Shown here: one piece after another, positions 22,089 to 32,989 of the stretch
Position numbering within the stretch: the first letter of the stretch is position 1
Layout: each line of letters starts with the position of its first letter
Assembly: GCA_021018995.1 (NCBI GenBank)
Contig: CM037590.1
Span: 106,579,097-106,643,096 of the forward strand
DNA: 64,000 nucleotides
Direction: 5' to 3'
Source: Chloranthus sessilifolius
Taxonomy: Eukaryota > Streptophyta > Magnoliopsida > Chloranthales > Chloranthaceae
Position numbers and translations under genes: made by a program
The notes under the pieces: model-generated
Databases searched by the model: none
What the model was told of the DNA's origin: nothing
What the model saw: the letters and a program-made list of their open reading frames with translations, nothing else

Positions 22089-24576
22089 TGTTGTTTGTTA
22101 TTTCTCTAGTGTGAAAAGCAACAAAGATGGATTCAGCACATCTGAAAGAAATCAAGACCTGCAAGATACAGGGTTTGTTGTAGCAAGTTTTAATAAGTAA
22201 GAGTTTGTCCCACAGGGAAAATGGTCTAAAGCTCCAAGGGAGCCATCTTTAGTAGGCCCTCGGATCGACTCTGGTCGACAATCCCTAAATGGAAGGGGAT
22301 TTAAGGTCACTATTGTTTAAATCCTATGGTAACCTAATGCCTAAACTACATAAATGGTTGAGAAGAATGATGGAGTGTGAGAAAATAAATATAAAAAGGG
22401 TGAGAAGTAAGCTATTAGGTACAGATTTGATGGGTTGTATAACTCAGACTCAGATCTGCTGCTATAGAAGTCTTGTCCAATGGCTACATTATCACCACAG
22501 AGGAGAAAGGATCCGACTCACCCCTGTTCCATGATCCAATCCCTTATGGCTATAACCTATCCACTTAAATGGTCACAGACTATCCAATAGGAAAACCACA
22601 GTCCATAGGTGAGTCAGAACATGTTTATCATTGTAGGCACTACTTCATCCAGGCTACCAGCTCAAGAATCCATAGGAACCTCAACCTCTAAAGTTCTGTG
22701 TGTGGGGCTAGGCCTGCAATGTGCACTAGCCTGGACACACAGAACCAGCAAGAGTTTGAGTACTAGCTTTTAAGCTTAGCTGTTCACTGCTTTAGAAAGG
22801 TAGCAGTGATCCAATCACAAGCCTACAATCTCTACAGCCAGATCAAATCTGCCATCTGATGGTGGGTCTATACAAATACAGGGGAGTCTATCTCTGCAGA
22901 ATCTCTCACAAGGCTACAAGCACAAGTGCAGAGAAGAAGGATTTGTCTTAGATCTGTGGATTGGCCTCACCCTAGGGCTATAACTTGTCCACTTAAATGG
23001 CCACAGACTATCCACAGAGCCTATCCTCTTCACAAAGGTCTGAGACAGAACAAGTAGATTACTGCCACCACCATGTTCACAAGGCTACCAGCTCAGGCTC
23101 CCATGGGGATTCAGATTTAGTGGATCCTGTGGTGGGGCATAGGCCTGCATATGTGCACTAGCCTGGACACACAGGTCACTTGGATCTGAGTAAACCCTTA
23201 AAAATAATCCTCTATTGCTTACAATACAACCTAGCAATGGAGGATCTCAAGGCAGCAGCCTTGAAAAGAATAACCCTGAAACATCAATCCCATACATGTA
23301 TAACATCCTATTATAAAACTTCATTAAAACTGTTTCAAATAGACATACAAAGGCATAGCCAGCAAGTGCTGGGCTATGGAGAGAAGAAAAAAAAGGAAAA
23401 AGATGCTGCGTAAACCCTAACCATAGCCTATTGGAACTCTACAGTTGATTCAAGAAGATAGGAGGAATTCAGCCCTCACCTCCTCCTTAAACCTAAACTA
23501 GGCCTAGGCTTATATAGCAGTCGGCTGTGGGAGCATTAGGGTTAGGAAAACACTAATTTTAACGATGCAAATGTGGCCCATTTTTGTTCCTTGGATTCCT
23601 CAGGGCGTGTGCACGGAGATTGGAGCATTAGAGTGCGTGCCCTAGTTGCTGAAAGTTCCTAGACTGCCCCTGCAGAAGTGGGGGAAAGTTAAGATCTTGA
23701 GCCTCGCTAGGTAGCAATGGTTTCCTGCTCTTATCGCATGATAGAGTGGTCGTTATAGGATTGAATTGACTTGATGCTCTTGTAGTCGCGGGATAGATAG
23801 TTTGCTCATCGCGGGAATGCTCTGGTCGTCGCGGGATTGCGCTTTCCATTTGAGTGGCGCGGGAATCGCGCGCGCAGTTCTTTCCTTAGTGAATCTTGCG
23901 GGAATCCCCGTGAAGAAGCAATTGCATCATCCTCTAGATTACACGAGTAGTCCCCTGAAGATCTGCATCCTGCGGCCACTGCACGACAGCTGCGTGTAGA
24001 AGTGCCTGGAGCTCTCTCTCAGCTTGTCTGAGCGAACTGCGCGAGGATTAAATGGTCCTCTCTTGAGCTGCGCAAGAAGGCGTAAGGCGCTTACAATGAG
24101 CCTCACGAGCTGCGAAGTCTACTTCTGAGCCTTCATCATTAATCATGCGAAACGGTCGAGCAATTGGTGTGCTGCCTTAAGAAACTCGCGACAACTGCAC
24201 GAAGCATTTTTCTCTAAATCACTTGAACCTTGCAACATCTGTGCGAGGCTCATTTCTTGACTTGTTTTGCCTATGCTGCAGCCAAGTTTTCTGTCTAGGT
24301 TCAACTTCCTTTCTTCTGAGGAACTTCTAGGGCCCACTTGGGCATTTAATGTGTACATCCAGGTGTGTTCTACCTTGGTGTTTCTTTCCTCTGTGAATGG
24401 GTTACCAGTTGCTTGGAGTTCTGGTGCAAAAGTAGGCTTCTTAGCAGGGTTAGGGCCTTATCTGCAGCTACTACTTATTACCTACAAAATGGTCTTAACA
24501 CACATTTATTAAATGACTAAGGGTCTAATAGAGGTTAAGTTAAGGGGTGAAAAGTGGTACTTTTCAGGACTTAACA
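22089..24576 (-). repeat. Element B 5' LTR (2488 bp)
   Basis: Begins TGTTAAGTCCTG at 24576 and ends at 22089 on the minus strand. The TATA box TATATAAG lies at plus-strand 23509-23516. Upstream of it (23750-24250) is the GC-rich cluster of TCGCGA/TTGCG motifs, so that cluster lies in U3. About 1.4 kb of R-U5 follows, holding the same 430-bp-spaced internal duplication as the other LTR. Confidence 0.92.
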
Positions 24577-25527
24577 GGAAGGTTCGATCCAACCAAGGGA
24601 GCCTCCATATCAGCTCTGCATCAGTCAGCCAAAGCTTCAAAGCTGATAAATCGCCATGTGGAAGCAAGTGACATCTACCAAGAAAGCATCGAGCTGCCTC
24701 ACCTCGAGCGATGTAAAAGCATGGCACGAGTCCCAAGATAGCAAGATGCTCACCTAACTAGACCTAGAGTAGCAAAAGACATCCCTTGAGGCTCTCCACC
24801 TTGCCCAGAGCAAATGCATCAAGGCATCGGTATAGTTCTGCAAGGACCAAGTGCATCATTGATCGGCCCTCTACCAACTCGGCCAAAACATCGCAGAGAG
24901 CCAGAGAGAAGCTCTTTCCCCCAGTGAAGAAAAGGACTTCCGAGATGAGACTGAGAGCAAAGGCTTTCACATTGAATATATTCCTAACCGGCAATTTTCA
25001 AAGACTTTCATCACCGAAAAGTTCTTTGAGGAATTTGAACGAACACCTTGTGGGCCCCCAATGAGACTTTTCTCATACTCAAATTTCTTCAAACCTAGGG
25101 TATGGTGAACGGATTTAGAATAACCCGACTTCAGCGTGACTCTTGTGAGGCTTCTATGGAGCTTTAAGCCAGACAAATTGGATAACTCTTTAAGAGTAGG
25201 AGTTAGCTCCTACTTCCCAAAACGGAACACATGAGCGTTTGTATCCCCAAATGAGATTTCCGTATGAAGTAGGTCCCACCGTGGAGGAACCTCAAGGAAG
25301 AAGGGAAGACTTGATAGTCCAAGCCACTCCAATTCAATGAGCTCGCTCTCATTCAAGCTCCCAAGCCAATGTTTTAGAAAATCGGGCCCCAAGCCCAAAG
25401 AAAGGAGTAAATTGGTTTCGAGCTCTCCATGTAAGGGCGGATTGGAAAGCTGGTCCATAGACGTATAAAGATTTTCTGAGAGTATAAAATTCAATGTATG
25501 TCGATGAACCCACCCTTGGGAAAGCAA
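24577..25527 (-). pseudogene. DUF7745-like antisense gene of element A, 5' part
   Basis: 5' portion of the gene whose end is at 7322-7966. From the ATG at 25527 the frame encodes a Leu-rich segment and then EISFGDTNAHVFRFGK. That resembles the 'W-x-F-FGDVEI-PT' region of DUF7745, a domain found in many plant retroelement accessory ORFs. A TAG near 25210 interrupts, and the same frame continues (ELTPTLKELSNL) to about 24967. A frame change leads to 24994-24764, with ALCDVLAELVEG and HLVLAELYRCLD matching the later part of the domain. Another change leads to 24736-24577. B's insertion ends this part. Function of the family is unknown. Domain identity is recalled, not searched. Confidence 0.6.
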
Positions 25528-25589
25528 AGAGAGGAAAAATCAGCTGAAAATGTCAAGTCAAAAAGAAAAGAAAGGGAAAATGGACTGTC

Positions 25590-25700
25590 TCGGGCATATA
25601 AAGGGCCCACAGCCCCCAGGCTAAAACTGGTGTAACTAATAGTTGTGCCAGTGCAAATTTCCCCAAGCTAAGCCTGACGCAACTAATAGTTGCACCAGTA
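25590..25700 (-). promoter_or_regulatory. Putative promoter of the DUF7745-like gene with twin palindromes
   Basis: Two copies of AACTAATAGTT (25634-25644 and 25681-25691), each inside a longer imperfect palindrome of the form TGGCGCAAC...GTTGCGCCA, spaced 47 bp. A CTTTATATG TATA-like sequence lies between them and the ATG (plus-strand about 25595-25602). The same arrangement precedes the PMD gene. A + strand reading of TATAAAG here is also possible. Confidence 0.5.
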
Positions 25701-25704
25701 CAAA

Positions 25705-26106
25705 TCTCCCCTTCTATGCCATTTTGGGACCTTTTTGGGGCTTTTTGTGAGCCTTTGTTGGCCCCCTTAACTAGTAAGCCTATTCACCTGCTTTATACTA
25801 TGAAGACATTCACAAATATGAAAACTAAAGGACACCTAACATTGAAATAATTAGAATTTTTGTGCAGGAGAAACCCGCATCAAGGCATGCGACCTCGAGG
25901 GCCACTTTTATGAGCAATCGTCAAAACCATCCTGCAAGCAGTCAGATATATGCAAGGGAAAGATAACATGCAACCAAAGAAACAACACTAAACATTTCCA
26001 AGCAGAAAATCATCAAAAAAAAGTGCCACAATTATCCATCACAATTTGTTTACAATCCCAAATTATCATCCCCAAGTGCTAAATGTTTAAATGCAGAAAC
26101 TAAGGC
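25705..26106. other. Intergenic between the two antisense genes
   Basis: No gene seen. Probably the 3' end of the PMD gene and upstream sequence of the DUF7745-like gene. Confidence 0.5.
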
Positions 26107-29100
26107 CTAATCCTTGTTGGCGCCCTTCGATTTCTTTCGCCGATGCAAGGAGCTTTGAAAGGTCCGCATATCTCCTACCCGGGACCACGCCTGCAAAAGC
26201 CAGCTGAGCAAACAACGCGACTCCTTGGCGCGTCCGCGCTATAAGTCAAAGTCAAAATCAGAAATCAGGATCAATTGAGGAACAAAGAATTATAAACTAG
26301 TGAGAAAAGGAGGTCAGCAGAATACTCACCCCCTCCACATCCCGGAGCTCAGCAAGGTTGCTGTAATACACAACATGTTTCATAGCCGAGTCAAAGTTCT
26401 ACATTCAGAGGGAAGGGATGTCAATTGCAGGGACTAATAACAAACACATGTATTTATCAAAGGAGGTAAGACAAAGGAAGAATGATCGTGAGAGGGCTTA
26501 CTCCCTGAACCACCTCAGGAGGAGGGACCCGGGCTGCTTCAACTGAGATGCGTGTCTACTTATCCACGTCGACACATAGATCCGTGAGAAAGCCGTTGTT
26601 GAGGCGCCTGAAGGTCCCATGAATCAAAGTAGGAGCACCACCCAAGACACCCCTATGAGAGGAGCCTGAAGGACCAACACCTGAGGAATTGACCCCTGAG
26701 GGACCCGCACTAGAAAGACCTGCACCTGAGGGACCTGCCCCTGAAGTGTTAGCGGTACCCACCGCCGCCCCGCCTTCATCATCTGAGTTGTCTCCCTGGA
26801 TAAACTGTGAACAAAATAGAGATGCGCTCAGTAGGAACCAAAGCTGAATTGAAACCAAAAAGGGGACTAATCTGAAAAAGAAAGGAGAATTACCTGGGAG
26901 CGCAGGTTGCGGAAAGCAAGGAAGTTGACGCTAGGGACAAAGCGCGGTAGAATGAACCGATATGGCAGAGACTCGTACCATAGCTGATAGTCCCCGGGCA
27001 CGAGAAGGGCATTAATGGGGATCCCATTATGGAGGAAGGCCGCAGTGAGCTCCTCATTGCTGCCCGTGAGATCTAAAACATCTGTACGAGGATCCATAGG
27101 TATGGAGGGATAGCCCTGATACTGGTGAACTACCCGCTCCCCCAGATAGTAGGCCCTGGCCCACGCCATGTAGAAGAAGACAATGCGGCGGTTGTTGAAT
27201 AGGTGCGATGGACCTACGACAGCCTAATCCCAAAAAATAGAGGTGAGGTACAGGTCATAAAGGATCTATCTAAGTCAAGAGGTGGCCAATCAGTTAAAAT
27301 TACAACATAGTAACAAAAGAGAATTTCTAAACTGAAATAAATAGAATTGAAAAGGCCTTACCTGCTCGGGGACCATCAGATCGAGTTGAGACCTCAGGCC
27401 CATCTCTAGATTCTTCATGCCCACGTCGCGACGCCAGGATTGGTTTCAATTGCTCAAGAGAGGGTAGGTGTATACCTCAGAGTGGAGTAGCGGGCGCCCA
27501 TGCTGAAAGTGAAGGTACCCCCGTGCCTGAGGAGAGTAGTGCACAAAAGATAAGTCAATAGCATACAAAGACCATCCAAGTAAAACTGAGAAAGCGAAAG
27601 AGTTAGAGATTACCTCCAATGTCAGCCAAAAACCAACAATAGACTTGGCCTCCCTGGTAGATACTCGAGCTATGTCATACATCAACGCCGCATATCCGGC
27701 CTCGCCCCAGTCAAACCTATGGATGTCGAGCCAGTTATCCATAATACTCAGCAGTGCCAAGCTGACTCGACCACCGCTTGCGTTTATAAAGATGGTTTTA
27801 CCCAACAGGACCAGAAGCGTGATACGGGCCAAGACGATCACCCGCATGGGCTCAATATAAAGCTCCAAATCTGGCTGGCCCAGATCTACCAACTTGCGAA
27901 TCCCATACGGCCCAGATAGCCAGGTCATCTTGACCTCGGTACCGTGCAATCACCCACGAGGGGGATAATCCCCTATCAATCTGACAATGTCATCTTTGCT
28001 AGGCACCGTAAGGTCACATCGACGCCCCCACCCCGATGTCGTGAATCATCACCCAATCCACAAAGGCCGTGGTCATCTCAAAGATAGGAAAGACATGGTC
28101 TCCGGGCGAAACCTCTCTATCAATGCTCTCATATATGTGGCGTTAGCCCTCATGGGGGGGCATGACAGGAACTCCCCAAAACCTGCCTGCCCAAGCAAAT
28201 ACTTCACCACAGGAGGAACATAGAGGTAAAAATTGTGAAAGTCCAGCCAGCCCCCGCGGAACACGATATGAGGCAAAGCCTGCGTCAAGAGAGAAAAATG
28301 CATCAGATCATAGAAATAAAGCAAAGCCACACAAAGAAGAGAAATAACTGAGAAAGGCGGGGCTGGCTGGACTTTCATGATTTTTACCGCCCTGCATCTC
28401 AAACTAGGGACCCGCCTTGCTTTCTACCATGAAGAATTGCTCCCCACACGGACCATAATCCATGTCGGGCCCCTCCTCGTGACCCTCCTCAGGCACGTAC
28501 TCTTCATCGCCAGGCATTCTGAGGCAAAAGCAAGCAACCATATCAGAGCAGATCAATGATAAAGAACCATTTCTTTTTGCTACAAGCCAAGGGTAGGTAA
28601 GTATGCTCATCCATTTTATTATTTTCAGAAACAAAGATATACACACATAAACAAAGAAAATCCCTTTTAATAAAATGAAAATACAAAAAAATCCCTTCCT
28701 TTTGTTCTTCAAAATAAAACAAATTTCCCCTTCCTATCTTTGAAAATAAAGCATGTTAAAAAAAAAAAAAATTCCTTCTTTTATGTTAAAAAAACAAAAA
28801 AAAAAATCCTTTCTTTATGCCTCTAAAAATAGAAAAAAAAAATCCTTCTTTTATGTTAAAAAAAACAAAAAAAAAATCCTTTCTTTATGCCTCTAAAATC
28901 AAAAACCAAAAAAAATCCTTCTTTTGTGTTTAGAAAAACAAAAACTAAAAACAAAAAAACCCCTCCTTTTATGCCTCTAAAATCAAAAACCCAAAAAAAT
29001 CCTTATTTTGTGTTTAGAAAAACAAAAACTAAAAACTAAAAAAATCCCTCCTTTTATGCTCCTAAAATCAAGAAACCAAAAAAGTCCTTCTTTTATGTTT

Positions 29101-29830
29101 ATAAAAAAAAATATTAAAAAAAAAAAAAAAAAAAAACTCGAACAAAAAAACCCCTTTCTTTTATGCCCATAAAATAAAAAACCAACACAAAATATAAATA
29201 AATTGAGTCCTGAGTTTTCAAACAAAAAAAAGAGAGAACAAAAACAACAAAAAATAAACTCCTTTTCCTTAGTTAATTTTCAAGAAATATATAGAAACCC
29301 AAAATCATTTTTCTTACCTAATTTTCAAAAAAAAAAAGAGAGACTAAAATTCCCTTTTTCCTAATTATTTTTCAAAAAATAAAGACCAAAAATACTTGCT
29401 TTATAGTCAAAATAAAGACAAAAAATAAAAATACCCCCTTTCTATAGGCACAAATAAAAATAACACAAAAAATATATACATATATATTATGCAAAATCCA
29501 TAAAACTACAAAAATAGGGCATCATTCATAAAAAATATCAATAAACATGCTTGCAACAAAAATAAACCATTTATTATCTAAGAAAGCAAGATCATGATCA
29601 TATTTGCAAGAAAAAGCAAGAATAATTAAGGAAAATGGGTTTTAAATGGTTACCTTTGAAGGAAATAGGGTCGTTGATCTAGCGCGAGGCGAGCGATTAA
29701 TCGGCGTAAGCAAATGCCGGCAATGTGGCACGCGTAGAGATGTAAAGGAACCCTAGAGGAGGCCGGTTTTCGGTTTAAAGAGAGGGGGAGAAAATATTTT
29801 CGAAAATATGCCCTTGCTGCCCGAACTCGG
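26107..29830 (-). pseudogene. Plant mobile domain (PMD) gene, eight exons, antisense in element A
   Basis: Plant-mobile-domain genes include MAIN/MAIL-type nuclear proteins and many transposon-borne relatives. Splice-bounded exons on the minus strand: leader about 29830-29654; coding 28518-28388, 28279-27614, 27526-27362, 27223-26894, 26804-26502, 26398-26330 and 26238 to TAG at 26109-26107. Introns have GT/AG ends, for example GAG/GTAATC at 27613 and CAG/GTAAGG at 27361. ATG is at 28517-28515. PMD-like sequence includes VVKYLLGQAGFGEFL, ALIERFRPETMSF, and RFDWGEAGYAALMYDIARVS; a Ser/Gly/Pro-rich exon and a basic end (RRKKSKGANKD) follow. A TAG near the end of the second exon and a frame change near 28085 suggest decay. 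It opposes A's pol strand, as reported for accessory ORFs in some Tat elements. Confidence 0.72.
28519..29653 (-). other. Intron 1 of the PMD gene, with A-rich tandem repeats
   Basis: Donor TTCAAAG/GTAACC at 29653 and acceptor TTTGCCTCAG at 28519. It contains (about 28730-29180) a degenerate tandem array of A-run plus CCTTCTTTTATG / CCTTTCTTTATGCC units of about 50-60 bp. The splice-site pair is a visual assignment. Confidence 0.6.
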
Positions 29831-29935
29831 GCGTTTTAAATTCAAAACCCAGCCATGCCTGGCGCAACTAATAGTTGCACCAGGCTATTTTGAGTCCCCT
29901 TTTGGCTTGGCGCAACTAATAGTTGCGCTAGCCAC
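29831..29935 (-). promoter_or_regulatory. Putative promoter of the PMD gene with twin palindromes
   Basis: AACTAATAGTT at 29866-29876 and 29914-29924, spaced 48 bp, each within GCAACTAATAGTTGC. A TTTAAA-type TATA-like sequence lies about 30 bp further downstream (29831-29843). The layout mirrors that before the DUF7745-like gene. Confidence 0.5.
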
Positions 29936-29939
29936 TTAT

Positions 29940-30689
29940 GAGTCGGGTTTTGGGCCTGGTGCGAGTCACCTGCATAGCCTGGTTCCCCCCTCTTTTTATT
30001 TTGTTACTCCCGATAGATGCACACGCTCCCCAACGGTACGTCGATCCTCATTCGGCTTGCCCGGGAAGCCATGCTAGAATAAAATTGATCGAGATCATTA
30101 AGAACCCCGATCCTACACAGAAAAATGTGAAAAAGTCCAAAAAATTATGAAATAATCTCACATAAAAAGCGAAAAATAATTCACATAAAATGATAGAATA
30201 ATTCACATAAAATGATAGTTCTGAAAAACCAAAAAAATCCCATAGAATGATAGCTTTAAAAGACAAAAAAAATCAAATAAAATGATAACTTATAAATCTA
30301 AAAAGCCACAAAAAAGATAAAGAAAATTCCAAAAATAATTCGCATAAAATAATAGAAGTAATAAAGTGATAAAATCACATGAAATGATAACTTAAAATAT
30401 AAAAAAAATCACATAAAATGATAAACACAAAAAAAGAGGGTAAAAAATTTCTCACATAAAATAACAAAAATGTATGGTTTGAAAAGACAACACGTACTCC
30501 CAAAAAGCGTCGTGACATCTATTCGCTTTGCTCGGGTAGTCACGCTAAATAAACTTCGGGTGGGTTCGCCCAAAGACCTCGAACCCTGGGTCAAGCAGGG
30601 ACACCCATTACCAGTTAAATGAGGCGGTCTATGCCTCATATGATTAGACGCACAACTACACACATGCATGTTTTAAAGTGGTAAAAGGT
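29940..30689. other. A-rich region with a duplicated conserved segment
   Basis: Segments at about 30028-30090 and 30487-30560 share a skeleton of CTCCC, GTCG, ATTCG, CTTG/TTTG, C-CGGG, AG and CATGCTA/CACGCTA in the same order. Between them lie many short units of the form ACATAAAATGATA. No coding seen. Confidence 0.45.
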
Positions 30690-32989
30690 CAATATTTTAT
30701 CAGTAACGAAGCTGTGCTATATCAATGTCCTAAGTCTAAGGTGCACACTTGGATTTTTGGGTCCTACTTCAAAGTAGGAGCAAAGGTGTCAATCCCGGTC
30801 AAATGGTCAATGTCTCGATCGGGTAGAGATGTATGAAATAGATACTATGAATGAACGAAAAAAAGTCATGATCCAAATTGATTATCCATTCCATGAGATT
30901 TACCTTCTTAGTTGATTGTCCTTTAAAATTTATCGTATACATCATAGTGAGAGAACCAAAAATTTCGATATCTTTTTGTAAGTATGCCAATAGTGAGAGT
31001 TTGGATGAAAATATTTTTTAAATCTGCAGTTTAGAAAAATTTATGATGAATAAACTTTTCACTGATATGCACATACTCCACACTGTATAGAATTGAAATT
31101 GTTGAGTTCTAATCAAGGATCAGTACCCTGATGAAAAGTAAAGGTAAAAGATTTGGAATTTTTGAAAATCATACTAAATACATGATTAATTTAACTGGTA
31201 GTATAGATTTTATTCCTAAAAAAAATATTTTTGAAAAAAAATAAATATATATTTGAAGATTGTAGGTAACTTACTGAAAACCTTCAGGAGATTACAACTC
31301 CTCCATTAGGGATCACCTAGGGGCTTAACGAGTTATTGCATCTGCTAAATGCAATCGTGCTCCCTACGAAAGTGGCATTTAAAGTCATAGTTTAGATAGT
31401 TTATGTTGCCTTGTTTGCTAGGGACTAGCAAAACTTAAGTTTGGGGGTGTGATCAATCAGATAATATGCTATTTATCACCCTTAACTTAGTGATGCTAGG
31501 ACTTAATTTGCTACTAATAAGATGCTGATGTGCAGATATTAAGAAAAAATAGTAAAAGAGAGTCAAAGTGTTAATATTCATCAACATGAACACAAAAAGC
31601 AGTAAAAAGATGATTAATCGAAAGTAGACGATTTGCCACTGCTGAAAGCCAAGAAATCGTAATTTACAATTGTACGCTAAAGCTAAAGACGAGAAAAATA
31701 GAAAGTTAAGAAATCGTAATCGACGATTCTTCAGAAAGCGACAAAAAGAGTAAAAAACGATACAAGAAAGCGATCGTCTGTTTTAGGAAATTGTCCAGAA
31801 AGAAAGCTGCAGAAAAATGAGAAATCGTGATTTATGATTCTCCAAAAAAAGAAAAAACACTCGTACTTTATGATTGTACAAAGCTTTTCCCTCTGCTATA
31901 TTTGTTGTTGCTGATCACGTGAGTAAAGACTATCACTGCCATGTACAGAATTAGAAGATCTCTGAAATTAGAAGTTTAGTGAATCACAGATTTGAGAAGA
32001 TTGATGAAGATAAGTTCTTAGAAAATCTCGATTGCTAAAATAAAGGAGTACAATCCAGAAACATATCCACAGTTTGAAAGGAAGGTAGAATAAAATTAGG
32101 AATTAGAGTTATATTAAGATACTTTTATTTTTAGTAGTTTCTTTTATTAGAATTAGAAGACTTTGTAAACCGACCCATTATGATCTATAAATAAGAGGGC
32201 TCGGCATAGGAATAATGATTGAAGAATTTCAGCATCAATTGACGACTGAGGTTGGATTTTCTTTCGATCAGTAGTGTAAAATAGTTAGAGTAGATTAGAT
32301 ATAAGAGGTTTCTCAAGAGCAATTGACGACTGCTATTGGGTGCTGATGATTAGTGTAGATATCTTAGTTTCCCAGAAGCAATTGACGACTGCGGCTAAGG
32401 GGTGAAAGATATATTTACTTTACTTTCTAGATTATATTTTATTTACTTTATTTATTGCTTTGTAAACATCTCCAAGTTTTAATTTGAATTGACGACTTAG
32501 GTTGGAATTTACATATTACCGTAACGGCTTTTACTTTTCCATCTTCAGTATTCTTGAATTTGATTGACACCCAGATTTTAAGAGACTGTGGATTAGATTA
32601 AATCTGTGTTGAAGATTTTAGTTTTTGATTGACGCCCAAATTCTAGAAAATTATACTACGGTGTAACGGTATTGTTTATTTTATAAATATTCGATAGCTG
32701 AAAATTAAGATTGACGACTTTAATCTGAAGAAGGAGGATGAAGATTTATTTTATGCACTTTAGATTAAGAACCCATTATTTTATTAATATTTCTCCAGTA
32801 ATTTAGATCATTAAAAGATAAATATAAACTGTAAAATAGGAATTTAAAATCTATAATAAGATAAAACTTCTTCGTGGAAATGATCCTATACTATCTCTAC
32901 AATTTCCGTTGTGCACTTGCAATAGGCTAAGACTTAATTAGATACACATAAGTAAGCCGATCAGCATCTATACCGAACAACACTCATCA
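30690..32989 (+). mobile_element. Element D: 3' end of an Athila-type retrotransposon
   Basis: A truncated element on the plus strand. 31260-31449 resembles B's 3' untranslated end (shared CTCCATTAGGGATCACCTA-type and CCTACGAAAGTGGCAT blocks). It is followed by polypurine tract TTTGGGGGTG and a 1.54-kb LTR. The left limit is uncertain and no coding part is present, so only the 3' end is here. It interrupts element A's 3' region. Confidence 0.7.
31450..32989 (+). repeat. Element D 3' LTR (1540 bp)
   Basis: Starts TGATCAATCAG after the polypurine tract and ends CACTCATCA. A strong TATA box, TATAAATA, is at 32186-32193. Downstream of it the motif ATTGACGACT or close variants recurs about seven times (near 32232, 32323, 32382, 32490, 32550, 32625, 32710). 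U3 has several TCGTAATTTAC / TCGTAATCGAC units at 31660-31860. Confidence 0.78.

Larger units (their letters stand above)
7967..24576 (-). mobile_element. Element B: complete Athila-type Ty3/gypsy retrotransposon
   Basis: A 16.6-kb element on the minus strand. Right to left: 5' LTR, primer-binding site complementary to tRNA-Asp, gag with zinc knuckle, protease, RT/RNase H, integrase, long ORF3, polypurine tract, 3' LTR. Both LTRs begin TGTTAAG and end ACA on the minus strand. Flanks 7962-7966 (TGAAG) and 24577-24581 (GGAAG) match at four of five bases, read as a target-site duplication with one later mutation. Large size, 2.49-kb LTRs, tRNA-Asp primer site and an ORF after pol are typical of Athila. 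Gag, protease, RT and ORF3 all carry stops or frameshifts. Confidence 0.9.

Noticed and set aside
25594-25603. Plus-strand TATAAAG promoter
   Set aside because: No gene follows on the plus strand for several kb; better explained on the minus strand, though not excluded.
28983-29225. Membrane-protein-like Phe-rich open frame
   Set aside because: Made by translation of A-rich repeats inside the PMD intron.
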